A stretch of DNA of 64,000 bases from Homarus americanus (lineage: Eukaryota > Arthropoda > Malacostraca > Decapoda > Nephropidae): contig NW_024737068.1 in assembly GCF_018991925.1 (NCBI RefSeq), forward strand, positions 1,052,239-1,116,238. The letters are read 5' to 3'. The translations under genes and the position numbers were made by a program. The notes below the pieces were generated by a model. It saw nothing but the letters and a program-made list of their open reading frames with translations. It was not told the DNA's origin and ran no database searches. Of this stretch, positions 20,605 to 31,700 are shown piece by piece (position 1 is the stretch's first letter; every line of letters starts with the position of its first letter).

Positions 20605-22215
20605 AACCTTCTAGCAATGGCCCAAGAACTTCAGCTCATTGTTAACATCACACCTAGGTCCTTTTCACATTCAGTCTCAATTAATGCAGTTTCTTCATCC
20701 TGTTGGGACATGTGATACGCCTCCTTACCATTGGTACGTCCCAGGTGCATCCTCTTACACTTCGTGACATTGAATCTTAGCAGCCATTTCTTCAACCATT
20801 CTTGAAGCTCACAGAGACCCTTCTGCAGCTCTTCGCTGTCTGCTTGGTTCTTAATTTCCCGAAATAACTTGCCGTCGTCCACAAACATTTGTATGGGGGA
20901 GTGTACAGCATCAGGCATGTTATTTATGAAGCAAACAAACAACAGCGAGCCCAATACACTGCCCCGTGGTACCCCACTTGTGACGGGTACACATGATGAT
21001 TTCGTGCCATTAACCACCACACACTGCTTGCGGGCATGGAGAAAGTCTCCGACCCACGCTAGAACATTTCCCCGAATCCCGTACCCTTCCAGTTTAATTC
21101 TCAGCCTTTCATGGGGTACACTGTTGAAAGCCTTGTCAAAATTTAGGTATATGTACTGTCGATATAACTACCCTGTTCCAGAATTTGGATCCAAACATCC
21201 AGTACCTCGAGTAATTGCGTTAAGCAGGATCGCCCCGGCATAAGACAGTGTTGGCAAGCCTTGACAAGGTTGTTTCATAGTAGATGTTCCATCATGGCAT
21301 CTCTTATAATGCTTTCAAATACTTTACATGCTATGCTGGTCAGGCTCACCGGTCTATAGTTATTTGTGGAGTGACACTCGCCCTTCTTGAAGATAGAACT
21401 CACATAAGCCATTTTCCAATCACTGGGGACCTTTTGCTCATCCAGGCATTTACAGAACAGGATCTTCAGGGGCTCAGCAAGCTCGTTGCACAACTCTCTT
21501 AGCATTCTGGGATGTACCATGTCAGGGCCAGGACTCTTATGAACCTTTAGCTTTGACAGTTTATTTCTTATAACCTCTTCTTTGAACACAATGTGGGTCA
21601 GTACCGTGTCGAACCGTCTGTCCTCAAACGCAAGAAGATTAATCACACCCTCTCTTGTGAATACCGAGGAAAAGAAACTGTTCAATGCCTCAGCTTTGTC
21701 CTGGTCAGAATCTGCGTAACTACCATCTTCAAGCCTCAGATCCGATACTCCTACTCTCATTTTTAATTTTGACTTTGCATAGCGGTAAAATGCCTTCGGA
21801 TTTGACTTGACCTTGCTTGCAACCAGCCTCTGGAACTCCTTTTCAGCCCTCCCACACACTGACTTTGCTTGGTTTCTGGCTCTTGCATACATCCTCCTGT
21901 CCTGCTCATTGTTTGACCTAACCCACACCTTGAAATACTGGGTTTTCTTCTTAACTTTATTGACCACCACATGGTTCATGTGTAGGGGTCTCCTTGTATT
22001 CCTAGAGATTTGCTCTAGGGTATATATTTCTTGACCAAATGGTTCACTTTACTAGCTATGATATTCAGCATAGTGTCTGCATTCTTATGCCTTAGTGAGT
22101 CAGGCCAGTGGATACCCCTCATCCCATCATAATTTCCCTTGTAATATTTGCACCTTGGCCTGGTTTTGTCGTGAACGAAGTAACAGTTAAATCTGAATGA
22201 CATTACATGATGGCT
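20605..22215 (-). mobile_element. LINE fragment (jockey/CR1-like reverse transcriptase), degenerate
   Basis: Read on the minus strand from about 22203. A linker region (TRPRCKYYKGNYDGMRGIHW) is followed by a long frame at 21979-21275 with reverse-transcriptase motifs KLKVHKSPGPDMVHPRMLRE and NNYRPVSLTSIACKVFESII. A damaged stretch (about 21270-21030) still shows YLNFDKAFNSVPHERL, and 21020-20631 has SGVPRGSVLGSLLFVCFINN and the catalytic FVDDGK box (usually FADD). The endonuclease and C-terminus are missing. The sequence stops near 20605 in the same region where the 25373-26171 fragment begins, so both come from one family. Several frameshifts make it inactive. Confidence 0.88.
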
Positions 22216-22307
22216 GTTGCCAACAGTTCTGTGCGGTTCTATGTGGCTCAGCGGTTCTATGCAGTTCTGGGTAGTTCTGTGCAGTGGTGTGTGGTTCTAG
22301 GCAGTTC
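22216..22307. repeat. left part of a degenerate GGTTCTATG/GCAGTTCT repeat tract
   Basis: Irregular tandem words such as GCGGTTCTATG, GCAGTTCTGG and GTAGTTCTGTG. The same words resume beyond 23909, showing that the LTR element was inserted inside this tract. Confidence 0.6.
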
Positions 22308-22751
22308 TGTCGTGGATTTCTCCCCTACAAACACTGTTTGTCGCTGCGTAGCCGACCCCACGAATTCCCCAGTGTATGCCTCGTGGTCTACGTCAACCAG
22401 CGCCGCCCACGGAGCGGGGGTCAACTACTAAGCCACGCCAACCCCCGCTATTTAAGACCTGACCTCGTGGTGATCGCCCTCTTTCTACCTACACCAACCA
22501 GCCAGCAACACCTCCTCTCCTCCACCTGCCTGGCGGTCCTCGCTCCCGCCGGAGAGCATGGCGACCCACAAGCTGGTCCTCCTCTGAGCATCCTCACCAA
22601 CCAGCTCTCCCTACATCACGCTTGTAACCATGCTGCCTTCCCAGCACCAAGCTGCATTGTACATCCAATACAACATGTATACAGAGAGCACATTGTGAGT
22701 TTCCTTTCTCCATCCCATCCTGAGTGAACACCAAACAACCCATAAACCACA
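22308..22751 (+). repeat. 5' LTR of short LTR element, copy 1
   Basis: 444 bases starting TGTCGTGGATTTCTCCCCTA. It carries a TATA-like TATTTAA at 22449-22455, followed by a CT-rich leader and the GAGAGCACATTGTGAGTTTC end block. Confidence 0.85.
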
Positions 22752-22825
22752 AATGGTGACCCCCGGAGATTCGCACTCACACAGGATGGAGGAGAAACAG
22801 ATCACGCCCCCAGTCTTCAAGTAAC

Positions 22826-23329
22826 ATGGAAGACTGGCTTATCCACCCAGAGGCAGCTCTCATCGGCTCTACAGCTACTGTCTCTAAACCACAGGTTAGA
22901 CACCCTAGAGCAGCACTGCTTCTCAAAGCAGACACCAGCTCCTCTTCCTGCCGCAAGCACCACGTCCTACCGACCCCAGCACACCCGTCCTGCCTCAGAC
23001 GCCGCCCTGGCCCAGCAGTACCCCCTGCCGCTTCTCCTGACGCGGCCCCTGCTCCTGAGTGTGGACCCACACACCCCTCTTTTCTCCCTCAGGTACTCCC
23101 TGCTAATGTCCTGCACCCTGCTGCTGTTGTGGACCCAGCTGCTGTCACGAGCCCTCATCCGCTTCTGCCGACACAGCCCCTGCTCCTGACCCAGGCCCAC
23201 ACACCCCAACAGGCGTATCTGACGACTCTGTACCTGCCGCGAGGGAAGTACAACATTCATCGCCTCCACACACCCTTTTTCTCCCTCTCTACTCCCACAG
23301 GTATTGTGTATTTAGACAGTTGTCTCTAG
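22826..23329 (+). CDS. Pro/Ala-rich frame of the short LTR element, function unknown
   Basis: An open frame of 167 codons in the internal region. It begins MEDWLIHPEAALIGST, is rich in Pro, Ala, His and Ser, and ends YLDSCL just upstream of the purine tract. A related but broken frame is present in copy 2 (53339-54955), and a diverged one lies at 5500-5200. It has no recognised domain. It could be a vestige of gag or simply a spacer kept open by composition. Confidence 0.35.
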   Translation: MEDWLIHPEAALIGSTATVSKPQVRHPRAALLLKADTSSSSCRKHHVLPTPAHPSCLRRRPGPAVPPAASPDAAPAPECGPTHPSFLPQVLPANVLHPAAVVDPAAVTSPHPLLPTQPLLLTQAHTPQQAYLTTLYLPRGKYNIHRLHTPFFSLSTPTGIVYLDSCL

Positions 23330-23456
23330 CGACCGGCTCATCCACGCCATCACCGTTCTCTCACATGTGGCATGCACCGCCCGTTCTGCCTCACATGTGC
23401 TATGCAACCCTGCAGACAACAAGTCTCCTACACCGCCTGGAGGGAAGGGGGAGCAT

Positions 23457-23908
23457 TGTAGTGGATTTCTCCCCTACAAACGCTGTTTGTCGCTGCATGG
23501 CCGACCCCACGAATTCCCCAGTGTATGCCTCGTGGTCTAGGTCAACCAGCTCCGCCCACGGAGCGGGGGTCAACTACTAAGCCACTCCAACCCCCGCTAT
23601 TTAAGACCTGACCTCGTGGTGATCGCTCTCTTTCTACCTACACCAACCAGCCAGCAACACCTCCTCCTCCTCCGCCTGCCTGGCGGTCCTCGCTCCCGCC
23701 GGAGAGCATGGCGACCCACAAGCTGGTCCTCCTCTGAGCATCCTCACCAACCAGCTCTCCCTACATCACGCTTGTAACCACGCTGCCACTTCCCAGCACC
23801 AAGCTGCATTGTACATCCAATACAACATGTATACAGAGAGCACATTGTGAGTTTCCTTTCTCCATCCCATCCTGAGTGTGAACCCAAACAAACATCTCAT
23901 ACCCCACA
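23457..23908 (+). repeat. 3' LTR of short LTR element, copy 1
   Basis: About 452 bases, TGTAGTGGATTTCTCCCCTA to CATACCCCACA. It aligns base for base with the 5' LTR apart from scattered differences and small indels, so the insertion is not brand new. Confidence 0.88.
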
Positions 23909-23912
23909 GTTC

Positions 23913-24790
23913 TGTGTGACCCTAAGTGGTACTGTGCAATTCTCAACTGTGCTATAAGGTTTGTTTTTTATTTTTAGCGGTGGGGTTTTCACAGTTCATG
24001 GTGTATCGACGGTTTTTGCAGTTTTTACTATTTGCTGTTGTTTTTTTCTCACTAGTTTTCGTGTTTTTCAGTTTCTTTCAGCTGGGGGGGGGGGGCAGTT
24101 TTAGGAAGTTCTTGCACTGTGTAAATTTTTAAAAAAATTATCAGTTTTCGTGCTGTCTTTTGCGGTTTTCTCTTTTCTGGCCGGTTTTGTGTAGTCCTAG
24201 GTGGTACTATGCAGTTCTGGTCAGTTCTAGGCGGTGTTTGTGGTTTGTAGAGTTTTATTGCATTTTTTGCAGGTTTTAGCATTTTTTGCCATTGTTTTTT
24301 GCAGGTTTCTTGGATTTTTTTAGTTGTTTTCAGGTATTTTTCAGTTTTAATAGGGTTTTCAAGGTTTTTCACAGTTCTTTAATTTTTTGGTGGTCTCAAG
24401 GATTTTTCACAGGTTTTTATTTGTATAAATAGTATTTTTTTTTCGACGTATTCACTGTTTCGGGGGATTTTCCAAGGTTTTTCGCATTTCTGGCTGGTTC
24501 TTTGTAGTACTGGGGGTTCTATGTAGCTCTGAGCAGTTCTATATGGCTCTTAGCGGGTTCTATGTGGTTTCAGGTGGTTTTTGCGGTATGCTGTTTTTCA
24601 GGGATTTTTAGTGTTTTGCCTTTTTTCGTATTTTCATATTTTTGGCAGTTTTAGCTTTTTTATGATTTTCTGTGATTTTTTAGGGGTTTTCAAGATTTTT
24701 TTAAGTTTTTTAGTTTTAACATTTTTGGTTTTTTTCTGTCTTTGAGGATTTTTGCAGCTTTGTACAACCATGGAATCTGGGATTTTTAAC
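23913..24790. repeat. right part of a degenerate G/T-rich repeat tract
   Basis: It continues the tract seen at 22216-22307 (GGTTCTATGTGG, GCAGTTCTG), then drifts into GGTTTTTCACAG and GTTTTTTGCAGG words. It is strongly T-rich on + and has no coding potential. Confidence 0.6.
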
Positions 24791-25154
24791 ATGTGCAATA
24801 AATATTTCTCATCATTTTTACTAACTTTCATTCTATACATTTCCATCACAGGTGAATAATAATGAACCTACTCTAATAGAACCTGACCTAACCAACCAAA
24901 GAAAATTACCTAACCTTACCTCACTTCCTAGACAGGGGTTAAACCTCTGCCATATTAAGAGAAAGTACTTATTTTGATATCTGGTACCAATGAAAGCATT
25001 TTCTTGAAGCCTCATGGTGTAATTTTTTTATTTATTTTTTTTTGGACGTGAGAATAAACAAAGTGAACTGGTGACAGGTGCTCCCATATATGATAATAAC
25101 AAGAGAATAAAACGCATCCAGTATCTGTTATTTGATATTTACAAGGTAAGTGAC

Positions 25155-26242
25155 TAAATTTACATAAGTTGGCCCAACTCAATTTCTTAATTAAAAATGC
25201 ATTTTTCACATAGTTCATACTATTCTAAGACACTTTTCTTCTATAACGCTTCCATCGGAAATTTAATTTAAAGTGGGCAGAGCTCTGAAGTCGAAGGACA
25301 ATTTGGTTAAAATAATCGAAAAATATAAATTTCCAACGGAAGTGCTATAGAAGAAAATGTCTTAGAATAGTCTGAACTTTTACTTTACTTTTATCCTCTT
25401 CACCAAATGATCGGCTCGTTAGCCGCTTGGGCAATTGGTCACGTCTCTTACGCACTGTTGGCAAGTACTGGGCATGCACTGGCTCCTGAATGTACCTGAA
25501 CCTGCTCCAGTGTTGGTCAAGTCTTGTCTTGAAAGAGCTCACACTTGGTGCCGTCACAACACTTTCTGGCAGATTGTTCCAAGAGTTCACAACCCTCACT
25601 CTGAAAAAGTTTGCCCTCACAGTTTTCTGGACTTGCGGCTTCTTCAATCTTGAGCTGTGATCCCTTGTGGGGCGAGCGTCCGCCAGCTCCAAGTAAGGAC
25701 ACTCGACTGAGTAGTGCCCCTTGAGATGCTTATACGCCTCAACTAGGTACCCCCTTGCCCGTCTGTAGTATAAGCTAGGCAGGTTCAGGCGCTCCAATCT
25801 CTCAGGGTAGTTGAGGTGCCGAAGTGCAGGCACCAGTCTGGTGGCCCTCCTTTGAACATTTTCAACCAACTGACAGTCCCTAGCATATCTCGGGGACCAG
25901 ATGGGGTGACAATGCTCCAGATGGGGAAGCTCTTCACTCTTGAAGATCGTTACGAGGGACGGACAGTCTAGATATCTGAACGGTCTTCTTATAAGACCCA
26001 ATAATTTATTTGCCTGATTTACCTTCTTCTCGCAATGGCCCGAGAACTTCATCTCATTGTCAACATACACACCTAGGTCCTTCTCACTGTCTCAAATAGT
26101 GCAGTTTCTTCATCCCATTGGGACATATGATACCGTTGGTATGCCCCAGGTGCATCCTATTACACTTCGTGACTATTCTAAACTGTGAAAAATGCACTTT
26201 TAATTAAGAAATTGAGTAGGGCCCACTTCTGAAAATTTAACA
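25155..26242. mobile_element. palindromic foldback/MITE-like element split by a LINE
   Basis: The outer arm at 25157-25225 (around AATTTCTTAATTAAAAATGC) is inversely repeated at 26172-26241. The inner arm at 25216-25260 (ACACTTTTCTTCTATAACGC) is inversely repeated at 25328-25372. Read together, the original element was one hairpin of about 290 bases, and the LINE fragment at 25373-26171 lies exactly in its right arm. Confidence 0.75.
25373..26171 (-). mobile_element. LINE 3' fragment (C-terminal part of reverse transcriptase), 5' truncated
   Basis: A minus-strand frame at 26070-25345 covers the thumb/C-terminal region of a jockey/CR1-like ORF2, with LGLIRRPFRYLDCPSLVTIF, HLEHCHPIWSPRYARDCQL and RLERLNLPSLYYRRARGYLV. 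It ends near ITSRSFGEEDKSKVK. The upstream 100 bases overlap the family sequence at 20631-20770 (EKDLGV region). The 3' end is a short GATAAAAGTAAAGTAAAA tail, as expected for target-primed insertion with 5' truncation. Confidence 0.85.
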
Positions 26243-27145
26243 TCATAGAATTATTAGATCTATAGATTGCAAATGGGAAAATCCTCGAATGAGATGATTG
26301 TACATGAACTAATACCACCTTATCTTAACCAGCTAATATTGACGACTACCCGGTATATGTAAACTTCAAAACAAATAATGAGTCGGCAGTGTAGTCGTCA
26401 CATTAGCCTCCTCACCCTGCTAATAAATTTGGTAATAACGGAGACAAACTGCTAAAGGTAAGATGCGTGTACATCAAGATAATAGGTGTACAACTTATGA
26501 GGACTTTTAGAGTAGAAATAACCAATGTTAGATGAGCATGATACTGTACTTACCAAGAAATATAGAGGAAGGCATTATTACTCCCGCATATCAGTGTAGA
26601 TACCTTGGAGTGACTTTCAGGTCTTGACATTGTTGAGTCTTCCTCTTCTCTCAACTCTACTTAAAACACAGTTAAGGTAGATATAGCATTACCGATTCAT
26701 ATGATACAGAAACTCGAATAGTAAGCACTTGAAGATTAAGAAGCGTATGGCAATTTTGCACACTGTGGAACGGTCCGACTAATTACCCAAATGTAGCCGC
26801 AATGAAGTCAAATAATGGTCCTATATGAATAAATCGGACTGCTAATCACTTCTCGACTAGTATTTGGTGTCAGAAAGTCACAAAAAATTGGATAACCTTT
26901 TCATGTGTAGGTGCTTCGTTTTTTAGTTCTGACCCATTTCCCCGTCTATATTAGTACAGTACAGTACTGTACCTCACAAAGTTGGCAGGGCTTTGAAGAA
27001 GGAAAAATAATATTAGAATAGTATTCTAAGTGATGATATAAGGATGTCTTTTTATATTAGTGCACCGTTCTATCTAACCTTACATAGTAAGGGGGGCGCC
27101 GCTCCACCCCCCTCATTGGTTCACAAATAGGGTGGTAGAGTAGCA
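26243..27145. other. non-coding spacer
   Basis: Unique AT-rich sequence; no gene or repeat recognised. Confidence 0.5.
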
Positions 27146-27292
27146 ACTTAGTAGTAAGTACTGGAATGCTGGAAAGTTTTAAAAGGAGGCTAGATAGATT
27201 CATGGATGATAGAGAATGGTAGTAACTCTCGACAGGAGATGCCATGCACAGGCCAACCGGCCTATTGTAGACAAGATATTTTATGTTCTTAT
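27146..27292 (+). mobile_element. 3' terminal scrap of a CR1/L2-like LINE
   Basis: It encodes the typical ORF2 end FKRRLDRFMDDREW followed by a stop, then a CAGGCCAACCGGCCTATTG hairpin and an ATGTTCTTAT tail. The same organisation ends the LINE at 32109-34352 (GGCCAATAGGCCC hairpin and TTCTTATG repeats). Confidence 0.7.
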
Positions 27293-27345
27293 TAGGTTGG
27301 GTTGGGTTAGGTTAGGTTTGGTTGGTTGGTTTTGGCGATTTTCTA
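27293..27345 (+). repeat. degenerate TTAGG-like tract
   Basis: GGTTGGGTTGGGTTAGGTTA and similar words directly after the LINE tail. Confidence 0.6.
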
Positions 27346-27539
27346 TGTTTTTTTTTACACATTTCTAATACCCAAAGAAAGAACTGTGCACTACTATAAA
27401 TTTACCGATTTTTCCTTAAATTCTGGATATAGGAATGGCAATCGTTTGCAAAATGTCGATGTTTATTGGTACGGCAAGCAAATGCACATGCATGGTAGGC
27501 AGACTATACAATGATAGTTACTAAGATGGTGTTCTTTCT

Positions 27540-27712
27540 GACTTACCTAACCTAATCTAACTTAAACTACCTTAACCAAACCTAATGTAACCTAACCTAC
27601 CCCATAACCTAATGTAACCTAATCTATCTCATAACCTAATGTAACCTAACCTACCCCATAACCTAATGTAACCTAATCTATCTCATAACCTAATGTAACT
27701 TAACCATTAACA
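27540..27712 (-). repeat. CCTAA-like (TTAGG) minisatellite
   Basis: Units of about 27 bases, CATAACCTAATGTAACCTAA followed by TCTATCT or CCTACCC, alternate in tandem. Each is built from CCTAA words, the complement of the arthropod telomere unit TTAGG. Confidence 0.7.
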
Positions 27713-28573
27713 ATGCAGTCTGTCAATACAGCTGCCATACCTGTATCCACTATGTTTACCTTATTGTGCTTATTGAGAGGAGAGATGCCAAAAGTACATC
27801 TTGCCATGCACTATTGTAACTTACATTGTGACTTTTGGAAAGATTACAATAGGTTGAGTGAATTAGGATATACAGTACATAACTCACAGAACTGTTAGTC
27901 ACAATATTACTGTACTGTATTCACTAAGTGGATCCTGGTGTACTGTACTTACCAAAAATGTTGAGTGGCTGTGGAAGGACATAAAGACCTGGGTTCTCAG
28001 TGCAGGAAATCGAAAATACCTCCATTGACATTATTTTACAGGTACTTGTTCATTTATGCTCGCCTAGATCACCAAATTATTCTTCACTAGTTCTTGAAAA
28101 TGGTTGTGCTTTGCTTCCTTCTGCCCCAGCTGTAAGTTTGGTTTATTAATTAGGTGAATTTAAACTTTTTTTAATTGGGTTAGGTACATTAAAATTGGCT
28201 TGGTTAGGTTAGGGTTTGCAACACTGCTGTAGTTTTCTGTAGGGAGGTTAGACATTTGTAACACTGCACCAGCTGCTAAAAACCGTGAAAGAAAAAATTT
28301 AAACCTAAAAATTTATTAAAATATAGTCAAATGTTTTAAACCCACATTTTCCCTCTTGTTCAATGTCCTGCTCATTTTGTGGTGTATTAATATTGAAGGA
28401 AGAGAAAAGGGCCATGACCCAAAAATTATCCTTAGAACATAAAAAAAAAATGACCCTAGAAAAACCATGTCTTCTTCTTGGTGTGAGGAGCTGGTATTTT
28501 CTGCTGTGTTAATTCTGAAGGAGGTTTACAACTACCTGTACTGTAGTAATGGAAGTTAACCTTGTATAGACAG

Positions 28574-28734
28574 ATGGCCGAGGGAGCGAGTGTAGGCCGG
28601 CGGGTGGAGGAACTGACCACACCGGCGTTTCTTGTGGACCTGGCCAAGGTGAAGACCAACTGTGCCAACATGCTGGCTACCTGCAAGACCATAGGAGTTT
28701 CTCTTAGAGCCCAGACTAAGACCCACAAGACCAT
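28574..28734 (+). CDS. D-serine dehydratase exon 1
   Basis: Starts [20 protein letters not shown] and ends RAQTKTHKT plus two bases. Contains the PLP lysine (K49). Donor GTAAGT. Confidence 0.93.
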
Positions 28735-31700
28735 GTAAGTTCTTCCGCCTTTTTAGCAACCTCACAAGAACAGGTACTCTAGTATGCATACCCTAGATAC
28801 CAAGGACACTTGTAGGCATCATGATGAATTGCACAACTTAACTACCTACTGTATTAAATTTCCCCATAGAATATAAATGCTTTCTTACCTTATGAAAACG
28901 ATGAAAAGTATACAAGCATTATTTTGTGTGATGCTAATTTGATTTTTCTGACCTCTGATACTTGTAGTAAACTACAAATAGTTTACTATGTACTGTATAT
29001 GGTACTAGGCCCAAGACGTCACCATTAAGGTGTATTCTGTATAAGAAGGTACTGTACTGTACTCCTTTATGCAGAAGGTGGTAGATATAAGGAACAGTTC
29101 ACCAGCTGTAGGTGTGGAAGCGAGAACAATACTGTGCTTCAAAATAGTCCTGGACAAGATTATCAATGGGGGATCATATACAGGCCATTGGTATGCTGCC
29201 CCCATTCTGGGCACCAGTTGTAGTGGCTGTCAGGTAAATCAGAATGTTGATTTGACTTAGGACAGGCCAAGAATGCCATTACAGACTTGCAGGTATTCTG
29301 TATTCCCTGATTTACAAAAAGGTTCCATTCCTGAAAAACCTTTTATAATTTTAGTTTTTTAATTATGTCTTAAAATGCTACGAAACTGTTTAAATGACAA
29401 CTTTCGGTGTACTCAATGATGAGCCAACAAACATAATAAATGGAGCAGTGGAGCACAGAAGTAACTAAGAAACTGCACAACTGGTTATGATGCAGTGTGC
29501 AACTGTGAGCTCCAGCCAATACATGGTTTTAATTTGTTAGTGATGCACAGAGTTGTAAAGTAAGGAAATAAATTTCCTTGAGTACAGTACTCGAGTAAAA
29601 TTTTTGGGTACAGTATTTACTTTTTAAAAAGTACTCAAATTTTTCAATACTTTTACTTAAGTATGGAATTCTAATACTTTTACTCCAATACAAATGAAAA
29701 AATAAAAATTGTCACTCATTACATGCCTCAAAATCTGCACGCTGAAAACAACCTATACCGAGAATTTGAGCAAATTTATTTTTTTGGACTTATTGAGGAT
29801 GGTGGATCATTTCTACAATACTGTACAACTTTAATCTTATATCTTATCCTCCTCTTCAATCTCCAGCCTAAAAGCCAGTCAGGTGGTTGGTCTGTTCTGT
29901 TACACACTGTTGGTAAGCACTGGGTAAATACCTTGACCATTTGTTAAACTAAGATACCATGACCACATTTTATGTTTCATTTACCATCCAAAGACCTGTG
30001 GATTACAGTTTGTGTCTACACTAAAGATTACAGTTAGTTTGTATTTGCAGTACCAGGGCAATGAAGATTACAGTCAGTTTTTTCTACTCTTGAATGATAG
30101 TCAGTGTGTTTACTCTTAAGATTATTTTCTTTTACACCTCATATACAATCAGCTTATTTCACTGTTTATGGCTGTACAGATAACAGGGCACTTGGATCTG
30201 TGAAAGCTGTTAAGATTATCTTCACAGTGTACATTAATTGGGCTAAATTTTACAAGATGGTGAAATGTTCAGTAAACAAATAACACATACTACTGTATAT
30301 AGGAGTTATGATGAGACCAATCTTTTTAACTTGCTGCCATGTGCTGTACTTGTTGAATGTCAAGAGGTCTCAATATTAATCTGTTACTTGTAACCCATAT
30401 CTAATTCATTGTGAGGAGTATTTCTAGAAGTTTTTATCTCATAGATGTTGCCTAACGATCATAGATGTCCTCAGTTATTTGTTTGATTAACTGACTTAAG
30501 TAATTTCATGTCTTGTCATCAACCACAGTAAGCAATAATTTAATAACCATAAAGAATAAATTGAGGATATTTATGTAACAATTACCCAGATGATGCAAAA
30601 ATTGTTCCTTCCACTGATGGGGATAGTGAGTGTGCTGTGCTGCAGACTGGCGAGAGTAAGAGTGGGCTGGTCACCTCCACGCTGGAAGAGGCTGAGTTCT
30701 ACGCCCGCCACGGCTTTGATGACATCCTTTATGGCTATCCCCTCATTCCCCACCACATGCCTCGTGTTATTGCACTAACTCGGTGAGCTCACCTCTTGTA
30801 CTGCCCTGTGTTGCTGCTTCAGATAGGTCGTGTAAATTAAAATTGTTGGCTCTCAGTAACTGCTGTGCCCTCAAAAAACTTGAATTTAATTTCTTGTTCA
30901 TGTACAGTACTTATACAGTACTTGCTTTTTGATTGGGTTTGGAGTTCAGTTATTAAATACAAATTGACAGGTGTTAGAACTTTAGGAGTAAACTGTGTTT
31001 TATTCACTAGTTTAATACAAAGATAACACATTAGACAAAAGTCTAAGAACTTTTTTATTGTACTGTATTGAACTACTGTACCTGTATGCAAGTTTGAATG
31101 ACTCCAAACCAGATGAGAAAAGCCTCCTCTTTTCTCTCTTCCTCTTCTTTTCTCTCCTTCTTTCTCTTATACAATATTTGCCTGTTCTATCTCAGGCAAC
31201 TGAAGAAGTTCCATGTAATGGTTGACTCACAGCTGGCAGTAGACACACTAAAGGACACACCCACACCTGGCAAGCCCTGGTCAGTCTTCCTCAAGGTTGA
31301 CTGTGGCAATAAACGAGGTATGTCAGGCCCACTGTAACTGCTGGAATGGACCCCAACCTCACCATTATAATTAAGGGACTAGTTATAATGGGGTGAAATC
31401 CCTATTAGTTTAGATTGGGGCCACTGAGAACTGGGACCTATTTATTGATGCTGTAGATCAAGGTGACTAGCTAATTTACGTTTAGTTTATAGCCTCACAT
31501 CAGTCCAAGGAGATTTCTGTTTTGTACCTTTCAAATCTGTAGGTTGCAGCCTAAATTAGCCTCCAACATCAATGACTGGCATTAATCAAACAATTAGTAC
31601 CACTCCTATTGCAACCCTGGCCTTTAGAAATATCTTGATAGCTATACAGTTATTGATGTTACAGCACATTGTGCAATGTAGCTCTCCTATCCATCGTGGC

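Larger units (their letters stand above)
22308..23908 (+). mobile_element. short non-autonomous LTR retrotransposon, complete (copy 1)
   Basis: Two LTRs (22308-22751 and 23457-23908) run TGT...ACA. A primer-binding-like TGGTGACCCCC starts at 22754, a purine tract (GGAGGGAAGGGGGAGCA) lies directly before the 3' LTR, and a 4-bp target duplication GTTC lies at 22304-22307 and 23909-23912. The internal region is only about 705 bases with one Pro/Ala-rich frame and no reverse transcriptase, integrase or recognisable gag, so it must have depended on an autonomous partner. Its size and structure fit a TRIM-like element of the gypsy type. Confidence 0.88.

Noticed and set aside
29070..29270. Coding exon or LINE end in intron 1 of the dehydratase
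   Set aside because: A faint [14 protein letters not shown] similarity to LINE C-termini only; too degenerate to annotate as an element.
30640..30645. Alternative exon 2 start after CTGCAG
   Set aside because: It would join exon 1 out of frame and lose the ECAVLQ segment expected after the lysine loop.
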